Positions 1-5,789 are shown, counted from the first letter of the stretch. The stretch is 5,806 bases of DNA from Pseudomonadota bacterium (GCA_030597865.1 JAUVQZ010000184.1:1-5806), one strand, 5' to 3'. Program-made: numbers and translations. The notes: a model not told the origin generated them from the sequence alone.

Positions 1-310
1 CCCCCAGACGCATGGCGCGCAGGGCGGTTTCCAGATCGCCATGGCCGGTAATTACCACGGACTGCAAATCAGGCTGCTGGAGCAGGGCCTGTTCCAGCAG
101 GGTAATGCCATCCATGCCAGGCATGCGGACATCGGTGACCAGGATATCGATGCTGTTGCCGTGGAGTTGGCCAAGGGCCTCATCTCCTGAGTGGGCAGTG
201 AGGATTTTAAAATGCCGGGCCTCAAGCTGGCGCTGGAGAAGCTCCAGGATGTCTGGCTCATCATCAACCAGCAGGATGGTACCTATACACTTTTTTGGTT
301 GCGAACTCAT
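1..310 (-). CDS. Response regulator, receiver domain (partial, runs off left edge)
   Basis: My translation from the ATG at 310-308 gives 103 residues with an open frame to the window edge, so the C-terminus and any output domain are missing. Residues about 10-103 are a CheY-like receiver domain. The acidic pair is D16-D17 in ILLVDDEPD, the predicted phosphoacceptor is D60 in LVTDVRMPGMDG, and the conserved Thr is T88 in VVITGHGD. The end of the visible part, ETALRAMRLG, is the alpha4/beta5 run-in typical of NtrC/FixJ-class receivers; whether a sigma54-activator, HTH or other output follows cannot be seen. An in-frame TAA at 328-326 lies 15 nt upstream, so 310 is the only reasonable ATG start; its Shine-Dalgarno sequence is weak. 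It lies 66 nt downstream of the histidine kinase and is almost certainly its cognate partner, receiving phosphate in the cytoplasm. Family call is firm; the output is unknown. Confidence 0.93.
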   Translation of the reverse strand, partial: MSSQPKKCIGTILLVDDEPDILELLQRQLEARHFKILTAHSGDEALGQLHGNSIDILVTDVRMPGMDGITLLEQALLQQPDLQSVVITGHGDLETALRAMRLG

Positions 311-329
311 ATCATGGCTACTCGATTAA

Positions 330-361
330 GGATTTTTTATAATGTACTTTGAAAAAAATCC
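330..361 (-). repeat. AT-rich perfect hairpin between kinase and response regulator genes
   Basis: A 9-bp perfect inverted repeat (GGATTTTTT at 330-338 and AAAAAATCC at 353-361) encloses a 14-nt loop in the 66-nt gap between the kinase stop (377) and the regulator start (310). The stem is mostly A-U pairs and no T-tract follows a GC-rich stem, so it does not look like a strong intrinsic terminator. It could be an mRNA processing or stability element, a weak attenuator, or an operator. The symmetry is seen directly; any function is inference. Confidence 0.5.
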
Positions 362-376
362 AGGGGCAAATAAAGG

Positions 377-2101
377 TTATCTATCCATGACCGGCGTCAT
401 AAAAATTCGAAAGATGCTGCCCTTGTTCTGGCTGCTGCCCACCACCAGTTCCATGGCCATTTCATTGACAAGACCATGGACTATGGAGAGTCCCAGGCCC
501 GTGCCCTGGCCGATCTCCTTTGAGGTGAAAAAAGGCTCCATGCAGCGGTCAAGCTCATGGTCGCTCATGCCGATGCCGTTATCCTCAACCTCAAAGATGA
601 GACGGCCGTCTTTTTCGTCCTGATATAGGCGGGTGATGACCTTAGGGATGTACTCACTGTCCTCCATCTCCTGACGGCTGGTCACGGCATAACGGGCATT
701 GGACAGAAAATTAATAACAATCTGCTCAAATTTCTGGGCATTGGCCCGAACCGGGGGCAGGTTCATGTCGATTTCTTCGTGGAGAACCAGGCTGTTCTTT
801 CTGAACTGTTCATGGAAGAAGGAGAGGGCCAGGTTAAGGGGCCTGGCAATATCAATTAACTCCATTTCTCCGGCCTCAGCCCGGCCAAAGGAACGCATGT
901 TGTTGATGATGGTTGTGGCGCGTTCCACCTGGCCGATAATTTTATCCACATCCGTGGCCTCAATGGCCCCTTTGTCGTTGCGGCTGAAATAGTCACGGAG
1001 GCCGTCTGCAGCAAGGCGGATGATGTAGAGGGGCTGGTTGAGTTCATGGGCGATACCAGTGGCCATTTCGCCAAGGGCGCTTAGGCGGCCGGCATGGATC
1101 ATCTGGGTCTGTTTTTCCTCAATCTGCCGTTTTGCCTGGTTAAGGGCGGTGATGTCCTTACCTATGCAGATAATACCGTTGAAATTGCCCTCCGGATCAA
1201 GAACCATGGCCGCCGAAAACATAATATCCGTCAGGGAGCCATCCCTGTTGACAAAGTGCAGTTCGGTGTTGGCCAGGGTCTTCTCAACAATAAATTTTTC
1301 AAGATGTTTGCCCCGGAAGAGTTTCGACTCCTTGAGGAATTCACTGAGGTGACGGCCGATTATTTCTGCTTCAGGGTAGCCAAGAAGATGGGTCGAGTAG
1401 GGGTTTATTTCCGTAATAATGCCCTCAGGGCTCAGGACAATGCGGGAATCCTGGAGGGAGGAGATGGTCTTTTGCGTCATTTCTCTGGCCCGGGCCAGGT
1501 CACGTGCATAATTTCTTAAACGGCCGTTCAGGCTTGAGATGGTCAGCCAGACAATAAGGAGCAGGAGGATGATCAATGCCGAGGCCAGGGTGAGTTTGGT
1601 GCGAACCTCACTCTCCAGGTTTGTGATAACCGCCAGGTTGTTACTGAAGTGGGCTATGCCCAGGAGTTCCTTTGAGGTGGGAGAAAAGAGGGCGATGGAT
1701 ACCACGGCGTAGTTGCCGGGCTTATTGTTGCCAAAGCTGAAGTCCAGGGAGCCTGGAGGGGCGTTCACCACATCGTAATCAAGTTCCAGGCGTATTTTCT
1801 GGGTAAAGGGTTTTTGGGATTGGGGGATCTGGAAAAGGAGAATCTTGTCCATTGCCAGGCGCAGCCTTTCTTGACGCTGGATGCCCTGTGCTTCGGTTAT
1901 TTCAATGGCGAGAATTTGGGCCTGGGCCGTGGACAGGGCCTGGGAGTAAGCTGAGGCCTCGGAGCGAAGACGGGGCTCCAGGGCAAAGAGCCAATAGCTG
2001 ACCAGGGCACCTTCCAGGATGGCGGCAAGGAGGATAAAAACCAGGGTGATGCGGCCATGGTATGGATCGGGTTTGTTGAGAATGGCTGGTGTGGAATTCA
2101 A
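377..2101 (-). CDS. Membrane sensor histidine kinase (periplasmic sensor, PAS, HisKA, HATPase_c)
   Basis: A 574-residue sensor kinase that autophosphorylates in response to a signal and passes the phosphate to a response regulator, presumably the next gene. Domains: TM1 at about 19-41; a periplasmic sensor region at about 42-168 of no family I can name with certainty (possibly Cache/PDC-like); TM2 at about 169-190; a short linker without a recognisable HAMP; PAS with PAC at about 212-325, ending in GKDITAL; HisKA with the H box LSALGEMATGIAHELNQPL, phosphoacceptor H352; and HATPase_c with the N box around N464/N468, G1 box DNGIGM (507-512), F box PFFTSKE (523-529) and G2 box GQGTGLGLS (531-539). 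All catalytic motifs are intact. The HELNQPL sequence is typical of the DctB/NtrB-like HPK4 group, which usually pairs with NtrC- or FixJ-type regulators. The start is TTG at 2101-2099, sharing TTGA with the stop of the upstream gene. The next in-frame ATG is residue 84 and would delete TM1, so TTG with translational coupling is the sensible choice. Confidence 0.95.
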   Translation of the reverse strand: MNSTPAILNKPDPYHGRITLVFILLAAILEGALVSYWLFALEPRLRSEASAYSQALSTAQAQILAIEITEAQGIQRQERLRLAMDKILLFQIPQSQKPFTQKIRLELDYDVVNAPPGSLDFSFGNNKPGNYAVVSIALFSPTSKELLGIAHFSNNLAVITNLESEVRTKLTLASALIILLLLIVWLTISSLNGRLRNYARDLARAREMTQKTISSLQDSRIVLSPEGIITEINPYSTHLLGYPEAEIIGRHLSEFLKESKLFRGKHLEKFIVEKTLANTELHFVNRDGSLTDIMFSAAMVLDPEGNFNGIICIGKDITALNQAKRQIEEKQTQMIHAGRLSALGEMATGIAHELNQPLYIIRLAADGLRDYFSRNDKGAIEATDVDKIIGQVERATTIINNMRSFGRAEAGEMELIDIARPLNLALSFFHEQFRKNSLVLHEEIDMNLPPVRANAQKFEQIVINFLSNARYAVTSRQEMEDSEYIPKVITRLYQDEKDGRLIFEVEDNGIGMSDHELDRCMEPFFTSKEIGQGTGLGLSIVHGLVNEMAMELVVGSSQNKGSIFRIFMTPVMDR

Positions 2102-2694
2102 GGTGTTTCAACCACAGGATAGTGGGAGGCAATGCGCAGGAAAAATGGTCTCAAGTTCAGCTTGGAGTCGGCCAGGGTTGTTATGTTCACCTGGGGCAGG
2201 ATACGGGCGTTAACGGCAATGGATCCGGTGACGCCTGAGGTGACATCATCGACAAAGGGCGAAAAGGTGATAATGCTTTTTTGCTTTCCGTAATTGACAA
2301 TAGCAGCCAGGTGGGGCAGATGGGGCTGGGAAATAAAGATTGCGGCCGGGTGCCCCTTATGCAGATCGTCATAATCGTCGCGGAGGATAACGATCTTCAG
2401 GGGAAGGTCTTTGATGTTCTTGATATCACGGAGCTGGGCAGCAACTTTCTGGGCGGTGCGTCTGTCGTTGTGGTGCATGATATAGATGACAAGATTGCCG
2501 TCCCTGTCCTGTTTTTCTGTGATACGGGTATCTGCTGCCAGAAAACTTGGGAAGAGATCAAGACCGGCACGGAGTCGTCTGGCCGAACGGGTGTCCTGGT
2601 CTTGGCCGGCAAGGGCAATATTGACAAGACAGACCATGAGGATGCCGCAGATAAAGAGGCAGGAGGATGTCTTGATAAAGGCTGTCTTTTTCAT
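2098..2694 (-). CDS. Secreted periplasmic YfiR-like (DUF4154-type) protein
   Basis: From the ATG at 2694 this is 198 residues. It begins with a clear Sec signal peptide: MKK, a hydrophobic stretch to about residue 27, and likely cleavage after ALA at 29. There is no lipobox. The mature part has an alternating alpha/beta pattern. Its C-terminal half fits YfiR/DUF4154: a beta strand AAIFIS (117-122), a helix, a strand SIITFSPF (140-147), a Gly-containing strand (SGVTGSIAV, 153-161), a strand around ILPQVNITTL, and a last segment LNLRPFFLRIASHY (179-192). The N-terminal segment LRAGLDLFPSFL replaces the Trp-Pro motif typical of many YfiR proteins. YfiR of Pseudomonas acts in the periplasm to inhibit the diguanylate cyclase YfiN. 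Here the gene lies between a TonB-receptor gene and a kinase gene, suggesting it relays or modulates the signal between them. A GTG at 2706 in the same frame is an alternative start adding four residues. The family call is from memory of sequence patterns. Confidence 0.8.
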   Translation of the reverse strand: MKKTAFIKTSSCLFICGILMVCLVNIALAGQDQDTRSARRLRAGLDLFPSFLAADTRITEKQDRDGNLVIYIMHHNDRRTAQKVAAQLRDIKNIKDLPLKIVILRDDYDDLHKGHPAAIFISQPHLPHLAAIVNYGKQKSIITFSPFVDDVTSGVTGSIAVNARILPQVNITTLADSKLNLRPFFLRIASHYPVVETP

Positions 2695-2711
2695 GATAAA
2701 AAACACGATCT

Positions 2712-2786
2712 TTATGAATCCGGGATTGTTGTATTGAGGTCAATCATCAATGGGAAGCCCTCTTGTTTTTGTGCACATTTTTTCAT
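2712..2786 (-). CDS. Possible small ORF, 24 residues, between receptor and YfiR-like genes
   Basis: An ATG at 2786-2784 opens a 24-codon frame ending in TAA at 2714-2712. It is preceded by GAGGG (2799-2795) at an 8-nt spacing, a better ribosome binding site than that of the next gene. It begins MKKCAQKQEG and ends TTIPDS, with no transmembrane segment and one Cys. It begins 15 nt after the receptor stop codon and ends 17 nt before the ATG of the YfiR-like gene, so it fills most of that gap. It could be a real small protein or leader that keeps ribosomes moving into the next gene, or chance. I recognise no family, and such short frames often occur by chance. Confidence 0.28.
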   Translation of the reverse strand: MKKCAQKQEGFPLMIDLNTTIPDS

Positions 2787-2801
2787 TATTTTCGCCCTCA
2801 T

Positions 2802-4868
2802 CTAGAACTCAAACGAGCACTGGGCCCACCAGTATCTATCCTGGGTTTCAAAATCATCGGGGTGGTTGAGTGTTGACGATGAGGGGTCGAGAATTTCTTC
2901 ATCAAAAACATTCTGAACCCCGAAACGAAGGGTCAGACCCTCAAGCATTGGGGGGAAATAGGAGAGGGTGAGATCCACCTTATTGTAGCTCTGCAGGTCA
3001 TGGCGGTGGTCGTTTTCCTCCCTGGCCCGTTGATCAACAAAGCGATACTGGCAGGCCAGGGATATCCAGGGCGCTGGCTGGTAGATCAGGGCGGCATTGG
3101 CAAGCCATTGTATGGCCCCCACCACCTCTTCGCTGCTGTCCATATCCTTGGTGCGGGCATAGGAGATGTTGCCGTCAAATTTCAGGCTGGGGATGATCTG
3201 CTGCTCCAGTTCAAGCTCAAAGCCGCGTTGCTTAGCGCCATTGCTGTTGGTGTATTGAAAAGACGGGTCAGTTGGATCATTAAGGGCCCTGGGCTCCAGG
3301 ACAATGAGATCCTTGAGTCTGGAGTAGAAGAGGGTGAATTTTGCCGTATGTCCCGTGATCCTGTGGATATAGCCAAGCTCGTAAGTGTCAATGGTTTCCG
3401 GATCGATGTCACGGTTGCCAGCCAGCATGCTCTCGGAGCCGGAAAGCTCCATAAATGTGGGAGGCCTGAAGGCCCTTGCCGCCTGGGCCTTGAGGATATG
3501 ATTGTTGTGTGGTTGCCAGACCCCTGCCAGCCGGGGTGTGAGGCTGTCGCCGGAGTCGCTGTAATGATCGGCCCGGATCCCGGCGGTAATGGTGATGGCG
3601 GGGGTCATCGTGTAGACGTCCTGGAGGATGACACTGTATAGATCCCGGCGGCTGTCCCTGTCCACAAAGATATCGTCGCCGCTGTATTTTTGCCAAGGGG
3701 CAGGGGCGTAGGTGTTGAGGTCGAAGTTTGTTTTCTGCCAGATATCGGCGATTTTAATATGGCTATAGGAAAAGCCAGCCAGGATGGTGTGGTCTTCCAC
3801 TCCCTTCCAGGTACCCTCCAGGCAGGTGAAGAGTTTTTCCTCTGTGCTGGCTAGGGAGTACAGTATGCCGTCTGGGTAAGTGTAGCCGGTGATAGGAACC
3901 AGGGTGTTTGTCGGTGACAGGCGTTTTTGGTCAACCCCGTAGGTGTACTCCTGCCAGCCTGCCTTGAGTTGAAGGTCAAGGTCATCATGGAGGTTGAAGA
4001 GCTGTCTGGCCTCCATGGTTTTGTAGGTGTGTTCATTTGCCCTATGGCCTTGCTCCACAGGCTGGATGCCGTAGAAATCACCGGAACCTTCTTCCACATA
4101 GTGGGCCAGCAGGGTGAAATCCTTAAAGGTCAGGTTGGTAAAGATGTTGGCGGAATCACGCTGCTCATTGCTGTTACCGTAATTACCGAAGCTGTCAGGG
4201 CCACTATAATGGGACTGTCCGTCTGTTTGGCCCATGGAGGCATTGATCGAGAGATGTACATCGTTTGATTCATCAGCAAAATGGGCCATGGCGCCGCCGG
4301 TATAGGATTTGTTGCGCCCCAATGTTGTAAAGAGCCGATTGTCTTCCTCCCGGGTAATAATATTAATGACGCCGCTATAGGCAAATTCACCGTGCACGGC
4401 CGCACCAGGGCCGCGGATGATCTCAATGCGCTCGATCTGCTCAATGGGCATATTGCAGACGCCGGTGGCAAAACCAAAGAGGGTGGTGTTGAGGGGGGTG
4501 CCGTTTAAGAGGATCATGGAGGTGGCAGAGATATAGGGGCTGCCGATCCCGCGGCTGACCAGGGATGGGGTGCCGTCGCTGCCGAATTTGATATCCAGGC
4601 CGGGCACCAGGGTCAGGGCCTCCATGATATTTCGTTTACCCCGGGCCTCCAGGTCCTTGCCGTAAAGAACCGTGACCATGCCAGGGATATAATCGGCGTT
4701 CATCTTGGTCTTGGTGGCGATCTCGGTATGTTTGTCAAGGACGTTGAGGAGGTGGGAGAGTTCCTCTGCGTCGTCGCCGGAAAGGTCATGATTGTCCGCC
4801 AGGCTCCAGGTGGAAAGGGGGCAGAGCAGCAGGAAAAGAATACATATGGGACGAAAAATTTGTAACAT
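2802..4868 (-). CDS. TonB-dependent receptor-like outer-membrane protein
   Basis: A 688-residue protein of normal length for TonB-dependent receptors, which import siderophores, cobalamin, metals or other ligands across the outer membrane or sense them. Residues 1-24 are a signal peptide (hydrophobic core ILFLLLCPL, cleavage probably after SLA). The plug domain spans about 58-173 and contains MEALTLVPGLDIKFG, a segment VSRGIGSPY (104-112) and the hallmark IERIEIIRGPGAAVHG (145-160) followed by SGVINIIT (165-172). The rest is a beta barrel with many alternating aromatic strands, including a late NVFDEEI motif, and it ends in Phe (CSFEF) as barrel proteins do. No classical TonB box such as ETIVVTA is seen; the equivalent place reads TEIATKTKMN (48-57). 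The ligand cannot be predicted. The gene has its own upstream promoter and leader and is the first main gene of the proposed operon. The start ATG has a modest GAG 9 nt upstream. Confidence 0.93.
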   Translation of the reverse strand: MLQIFRPICILFLLLCPLSTWSLADNHDLSGDDAEELSHLLNVLDKHTEIATKTKMNADYIPGMVTVLYGKDLEARGKRNIMEALTLVPGLDIKFGSDGTPSLVSRGIGSPYISATSMILLNGTPLNTTLFGFATGVCNMPIEQIERIEIIRGPGAAVHGEFAYSGVINIITREEDNRLFTTLGRNKSYTGGAMAHFADESNDVHLSINASMGQTDGQSHYSGPDSFGNYGNSNEQRDSANIFTNLTFKDFTLLAHYVEEGSGDFYGIQPVEQGHRANEHTYKTMEARQLFNLHDDLDLQLKAGWQEYTYGVDQKRLSPTNTLVPITGYTYPDGILYSLASTEEKLFTCLEGTWKGVEDHTILAGFSYSHIKIADIWQKTNFDLNTYAPAPWQKYSGDDIFVDRDSRRDLYSVILQDVYTMTPAITITAGIRADHYSDSGDSLTPRLAGVWQPHNNHILKAQAARAFRPPTFMELSGSESMLAGNRDIDPETIDTYELGYIHRITGHTAKFTLFYSRLKDLIVLEPRALNDPTDPSFQYTNSNGAKQRGFELELEQQIIPSLKFDGNISYARTKDMDSSEEVVGAIQWLANAALIYQPAPWISLACQYRFVDQRAREENDHRHDLQSYNKVDLTLSYFPPMLEGLTLRFGVQNVFDEEILDPSSSTLNHPDDFETQDRYWWAQCSFEF

Positions 4869-5004
4869 ATAAAAAAACTCGAAAAAATTGCCGGCCTTGC
4901 CGTGGTCCAGTAGGGCGGAGTGAAACGTTATCAGACCTTATGAACCTATTTATTTATAGGGAAAAGGGCATCATGGGCTCCTTGGGACAGATTGTTTGAG
5001 GTGA
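4869..5004 (-). promoter_or_regulatory. Leader (5' UTR) of the receptor operon
   Basis: If transcription starts about 7 nt beyond the proposed -10 box, the receptor mRNA has a leader of about 135 nt. It contains a six-codon mini-ORF (4954-4974), a small hairpin at 4945-4960 (stem CCTAT/ATAGG, 6-nt loop) that overlaps the mini-ORF stop, and a 4-bp GC stem (CGGC-AAG-GCCG, 4892-4902) followed four bases later by a run of six T at 4887-4882. This last arrangement resembles a weak attenuator, but the stem is short. I checked by eye for a cobalamin riboswitch and B12-box pattern and found none. A regulatory role is inference. Confidence 0.4.
4954..4974 (-). CDS. Leader mini-ORF with strong Shine-Dalgarno (MMPFSL)
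   Basis: AAGGAG at 4983-4978 lies 3 nt before ATG 4974-4972 and 6 nt before a second ATG at 4971-4969; the frame reads MMPFSL and stops at TAA 4956-4954. This is the best Shine-Dalgarno match I noticed in the window, yet it serves only five or six codons. It lies inside the leader of the receptor gene, about 85 nt before the receptor start, and its stop falls within a small hairpin. It may be a regulatory leader peptide, a standby ribosome site, or chance. No codon run of a single amino acid points to classical amino-acid attenuation. Confidence 0.35.
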   Translation of the reverse strand: MMPFSL

Positions 5005-5011
5005 AAAAAAT

Positions 5012-5039
5012 ATAATAGCCCCCGGGATTGAAAAGTCAA
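5012..5039 (-). promoter_or_regulatory. Sigma70-type promoter for the receptor operon
   Basis: On the minus strand TTGACT (5039-5034, five of six consensus bases) and TATTAT (5017-5012, five of six) are separated by 16 bp. The -35 box starts 5 nt after the stop codon of the 138-residue gene, so the receptor operon can be transcribed independently of that gene. A short symmetrical sequence TTACC-AG-GGTAA (5055-5044) sits directly upstream across the end of the coding region and might be an activator or repressor site, but it is too short to claim. Confidence 0.6.
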
Positions 5040-5044
5040 TGTAA

Positions 5045-5461
5045 TTACCCTGGTAACTCTTTGAAAATAGATGCCTTTTTAATTTTCTGCTTAAGGAGCT
5101 GGTTAAGTTTGGTGTCCGTGCCCATGGCAAGCAGATCCCCAAGGCTGGCGTCCAACACCTCGGCAAGATCAGGGGGGGTGCTGCGGGCGTCCATGGCTCC
5201 CCGTTGGGCCTCGTGGCGGTCATGGGCCTCGGTGATTAAAATAGTCACCAGGGTTTCCATGGCTTCATTGTTTTCCAGCAGGATGGCCGCCCATAGCATA
5301 TGCTCGCTGTTTGGGTTTATCTTACTGTCATTATGGTGAAATTCACGGTGCAGGCGCATCATGGCCAGTTTTTTGACCAGGGCGGCCTGTAAGCGGAGGC
5401 GCAGGGGGCCTGGGGCTGGTTCAATCCCCTGTTTTAAATCTTCTATCATGGTGGAAAACAT
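5045..5461 (-). CDS. Hypothetical protein, 138 residues, helical and soluble
   Basis: I do not recognise this protein. It has no signal peptide, no transmembrane segment and no Cys. It appears largely alpha-helical: a basic N-terminal helix (RLRLQAALVKKLAMMRLHREFH, split here as RLRLQAALVKK, 21-31, and LAMMRLHREFH, 32-42), a hydrophobic helix MLWAAILLENNEAMETLVTI (55-74), a polar region with a Pro pair (about 92-98), and a C-terminal helix rich in Lys (118-133). His residues cluster at H38, H42, H43, H54, H80 and H83, which could bind metal, but no known metal motif is matched. The start is ATG at 5461; an in-frame ATG at 5449 is an alternative, and neither has a strong Shine-Dalgarno sequence. 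The gene precedes the receptor operon in the same direction but is separated from it by a good promoter, so a shared function is uncertain. The overlapping minus frame ending at 4954 is a shadow. Confidence 0.75.
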   Translation of the reverse strand: MFSTMIEDLKQGIEPAPGPLRLRLQAALVKKLAMMRLHREFHHNDSKINPNSEHMLWAAILLENNEAMETLVTILITEAHDRHEAQRGAMDARSTPPDLAEVLDASLGDLLAMGTDTKLNQLLKQKIKKASIFKELPG

Positions 5462-5533
5462 CTTTTGAGCACCGGGTGGTCTGTTTGCTGGGATCGAGAA
5501 AAAAGCCGTGCCGCTGGAAGAGATATGTAATTC

Positions 5534-5562
5534 ACAATAGTGACAATCGAAATGTATTGCAA
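5534..5562 (-). promoter_or_regulatory. Weak candidate promoter for the 138-residue gene
   Basis: On the minus strand TTGCAA (5562-5557) and TATTGT (5539-5534), each four of six matches to the sigma70 consensus, are separated by 17 bp. A start about 7 nt further would give a leader of roughly 65 nt. An alternative -35-like TTGTCA at 5597-5592 has only a poor -10 partner (TATTAA at 15 bp). The assignment is weak. Confidence 0.3.
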
Positions 5563-5616
5563 ATTGCCCTTTAATAACGCGGAGCTAAGATTGACAAGTG
5601 GCTGGCTTGATGCTAG

Positions 5617-5699
5617 GTTCGTTGGCCAGTGCGTATAATTACCTGGGTGGTTCTACCTGTGTCGTGTTCCAATAATTACAAATGTGATTACCAACGAAC
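5617..5699. repeat. 83-nt segment bounded by a 9-bp perfect inverted repeat
   Basis: GTTCGTTGG at 5617-5625 is exactly mirrored by CCAACGAAC at 5691-5699. The 65 bases between are AT-rich at both ends and contain three related words on the minus strand: GGTAATCAC, TGTAATTAT and GGTAATTAT. It contains no gene. It could be the remains of a small non-autonomous mobile element, a folded RNA, or a recombination site; the integron attC core words are not present in the expected order. Only the symmetry is certain. Confidence 0.45.
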
Positions 5700-5715
5700 T
5701 TCAGCCTATTTTCTG

Positions 5716-5789
5716 AGTCATTCCCGCGAAGGCGGGAATCCAGAGGCTTTGGCGAGAACTCCTAGATTTCCGCCTTCGCTGAAATGACT
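5716..5789. repeat. REP/BIME-like pair of inverted palindromic repeats
   Basis: The left unit at 5716-5743 contains the palindrome ATTCCCGC-GAAG-GCGGGAAT (stem 8 bp, loop 4). The right unit at 5762-5789 is its inverted copy and matches the reverse complement at 24 of 28 positions. Substitutions such as G to T at 5780 and G to A at 5782 weaken its own stem. The units are separated by 18 bases. The sequence ATTCCCGCGnAnGCGGGAATCCAG is a very common dispersed repeat in proteobacterial genomes, thought to be moved by REP-associated tyrosine transposases. Here it lies between genes, where such elements usually sit, and may affect transcript ends or mRNA stability. The right copy looks older or degraded. 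Confidence 0.8.

Noticed and set aside
311..376. Internal promoter for the response regulator (TTGCCC, 17 bp, TACATT on the minus strand)
   Set aside because: Both boxes match only four of six and lie in AT-rich sequence where such matches are expected by chance.
1094..1519. Plus-strand open frame of 141 codons
   Set aside because: It is antisense to the PAS-containing part of the kinase; the kinase frame carries all expected motifs and this one none.
2281..2805. Plus-strand open frame of 174 codons
   Set aside because: It is antisense to the YfiR-like gene, whose signal peptide and fold pattern are convincing; the plus frame has no family features.
3000..3641. Plus-strand open frame of 213 codons
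   Set aside because: It lies wholly opposite the receptor gene, gives a protein without a recognisable domain, and is a typical antisense shadow of a long coding region.
4869..5004. Cobalamin or other known riboswitch in the receptor leader
   Set aside because: Many receptor genes have a cobalamin riboswitch, but the B12-box and the other conserved cobalamin words were not found by eye, and the leader is short for that class.
4954..5223. Minus-strand frame of 89 codons ending in the receptor leader
   Set aside because: It mostly overlaps the 138-residue gene in another frame. Only its last six codons, with their own Shine-Dalgarno, were kept as a possible leader ORF.
5591..5639. Plus-strand TTGACA (5591) and TATAAT (5634) as a promoter
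   Set aside because: The boxes are 37 bp apart, far too long. At 17 bp from TTGACA the -10 would be TAGGTT, a poor match, and TATAAT has no good -35. No plus-strand gene follows in the window.
5617..5699. Integron attC site
   Set aside because: The ends GTTCGTTGG and CCAACGAAC do not give the required RYYYAAC start and GTTRRRY end in the right order, and no cassette or integrase is present.
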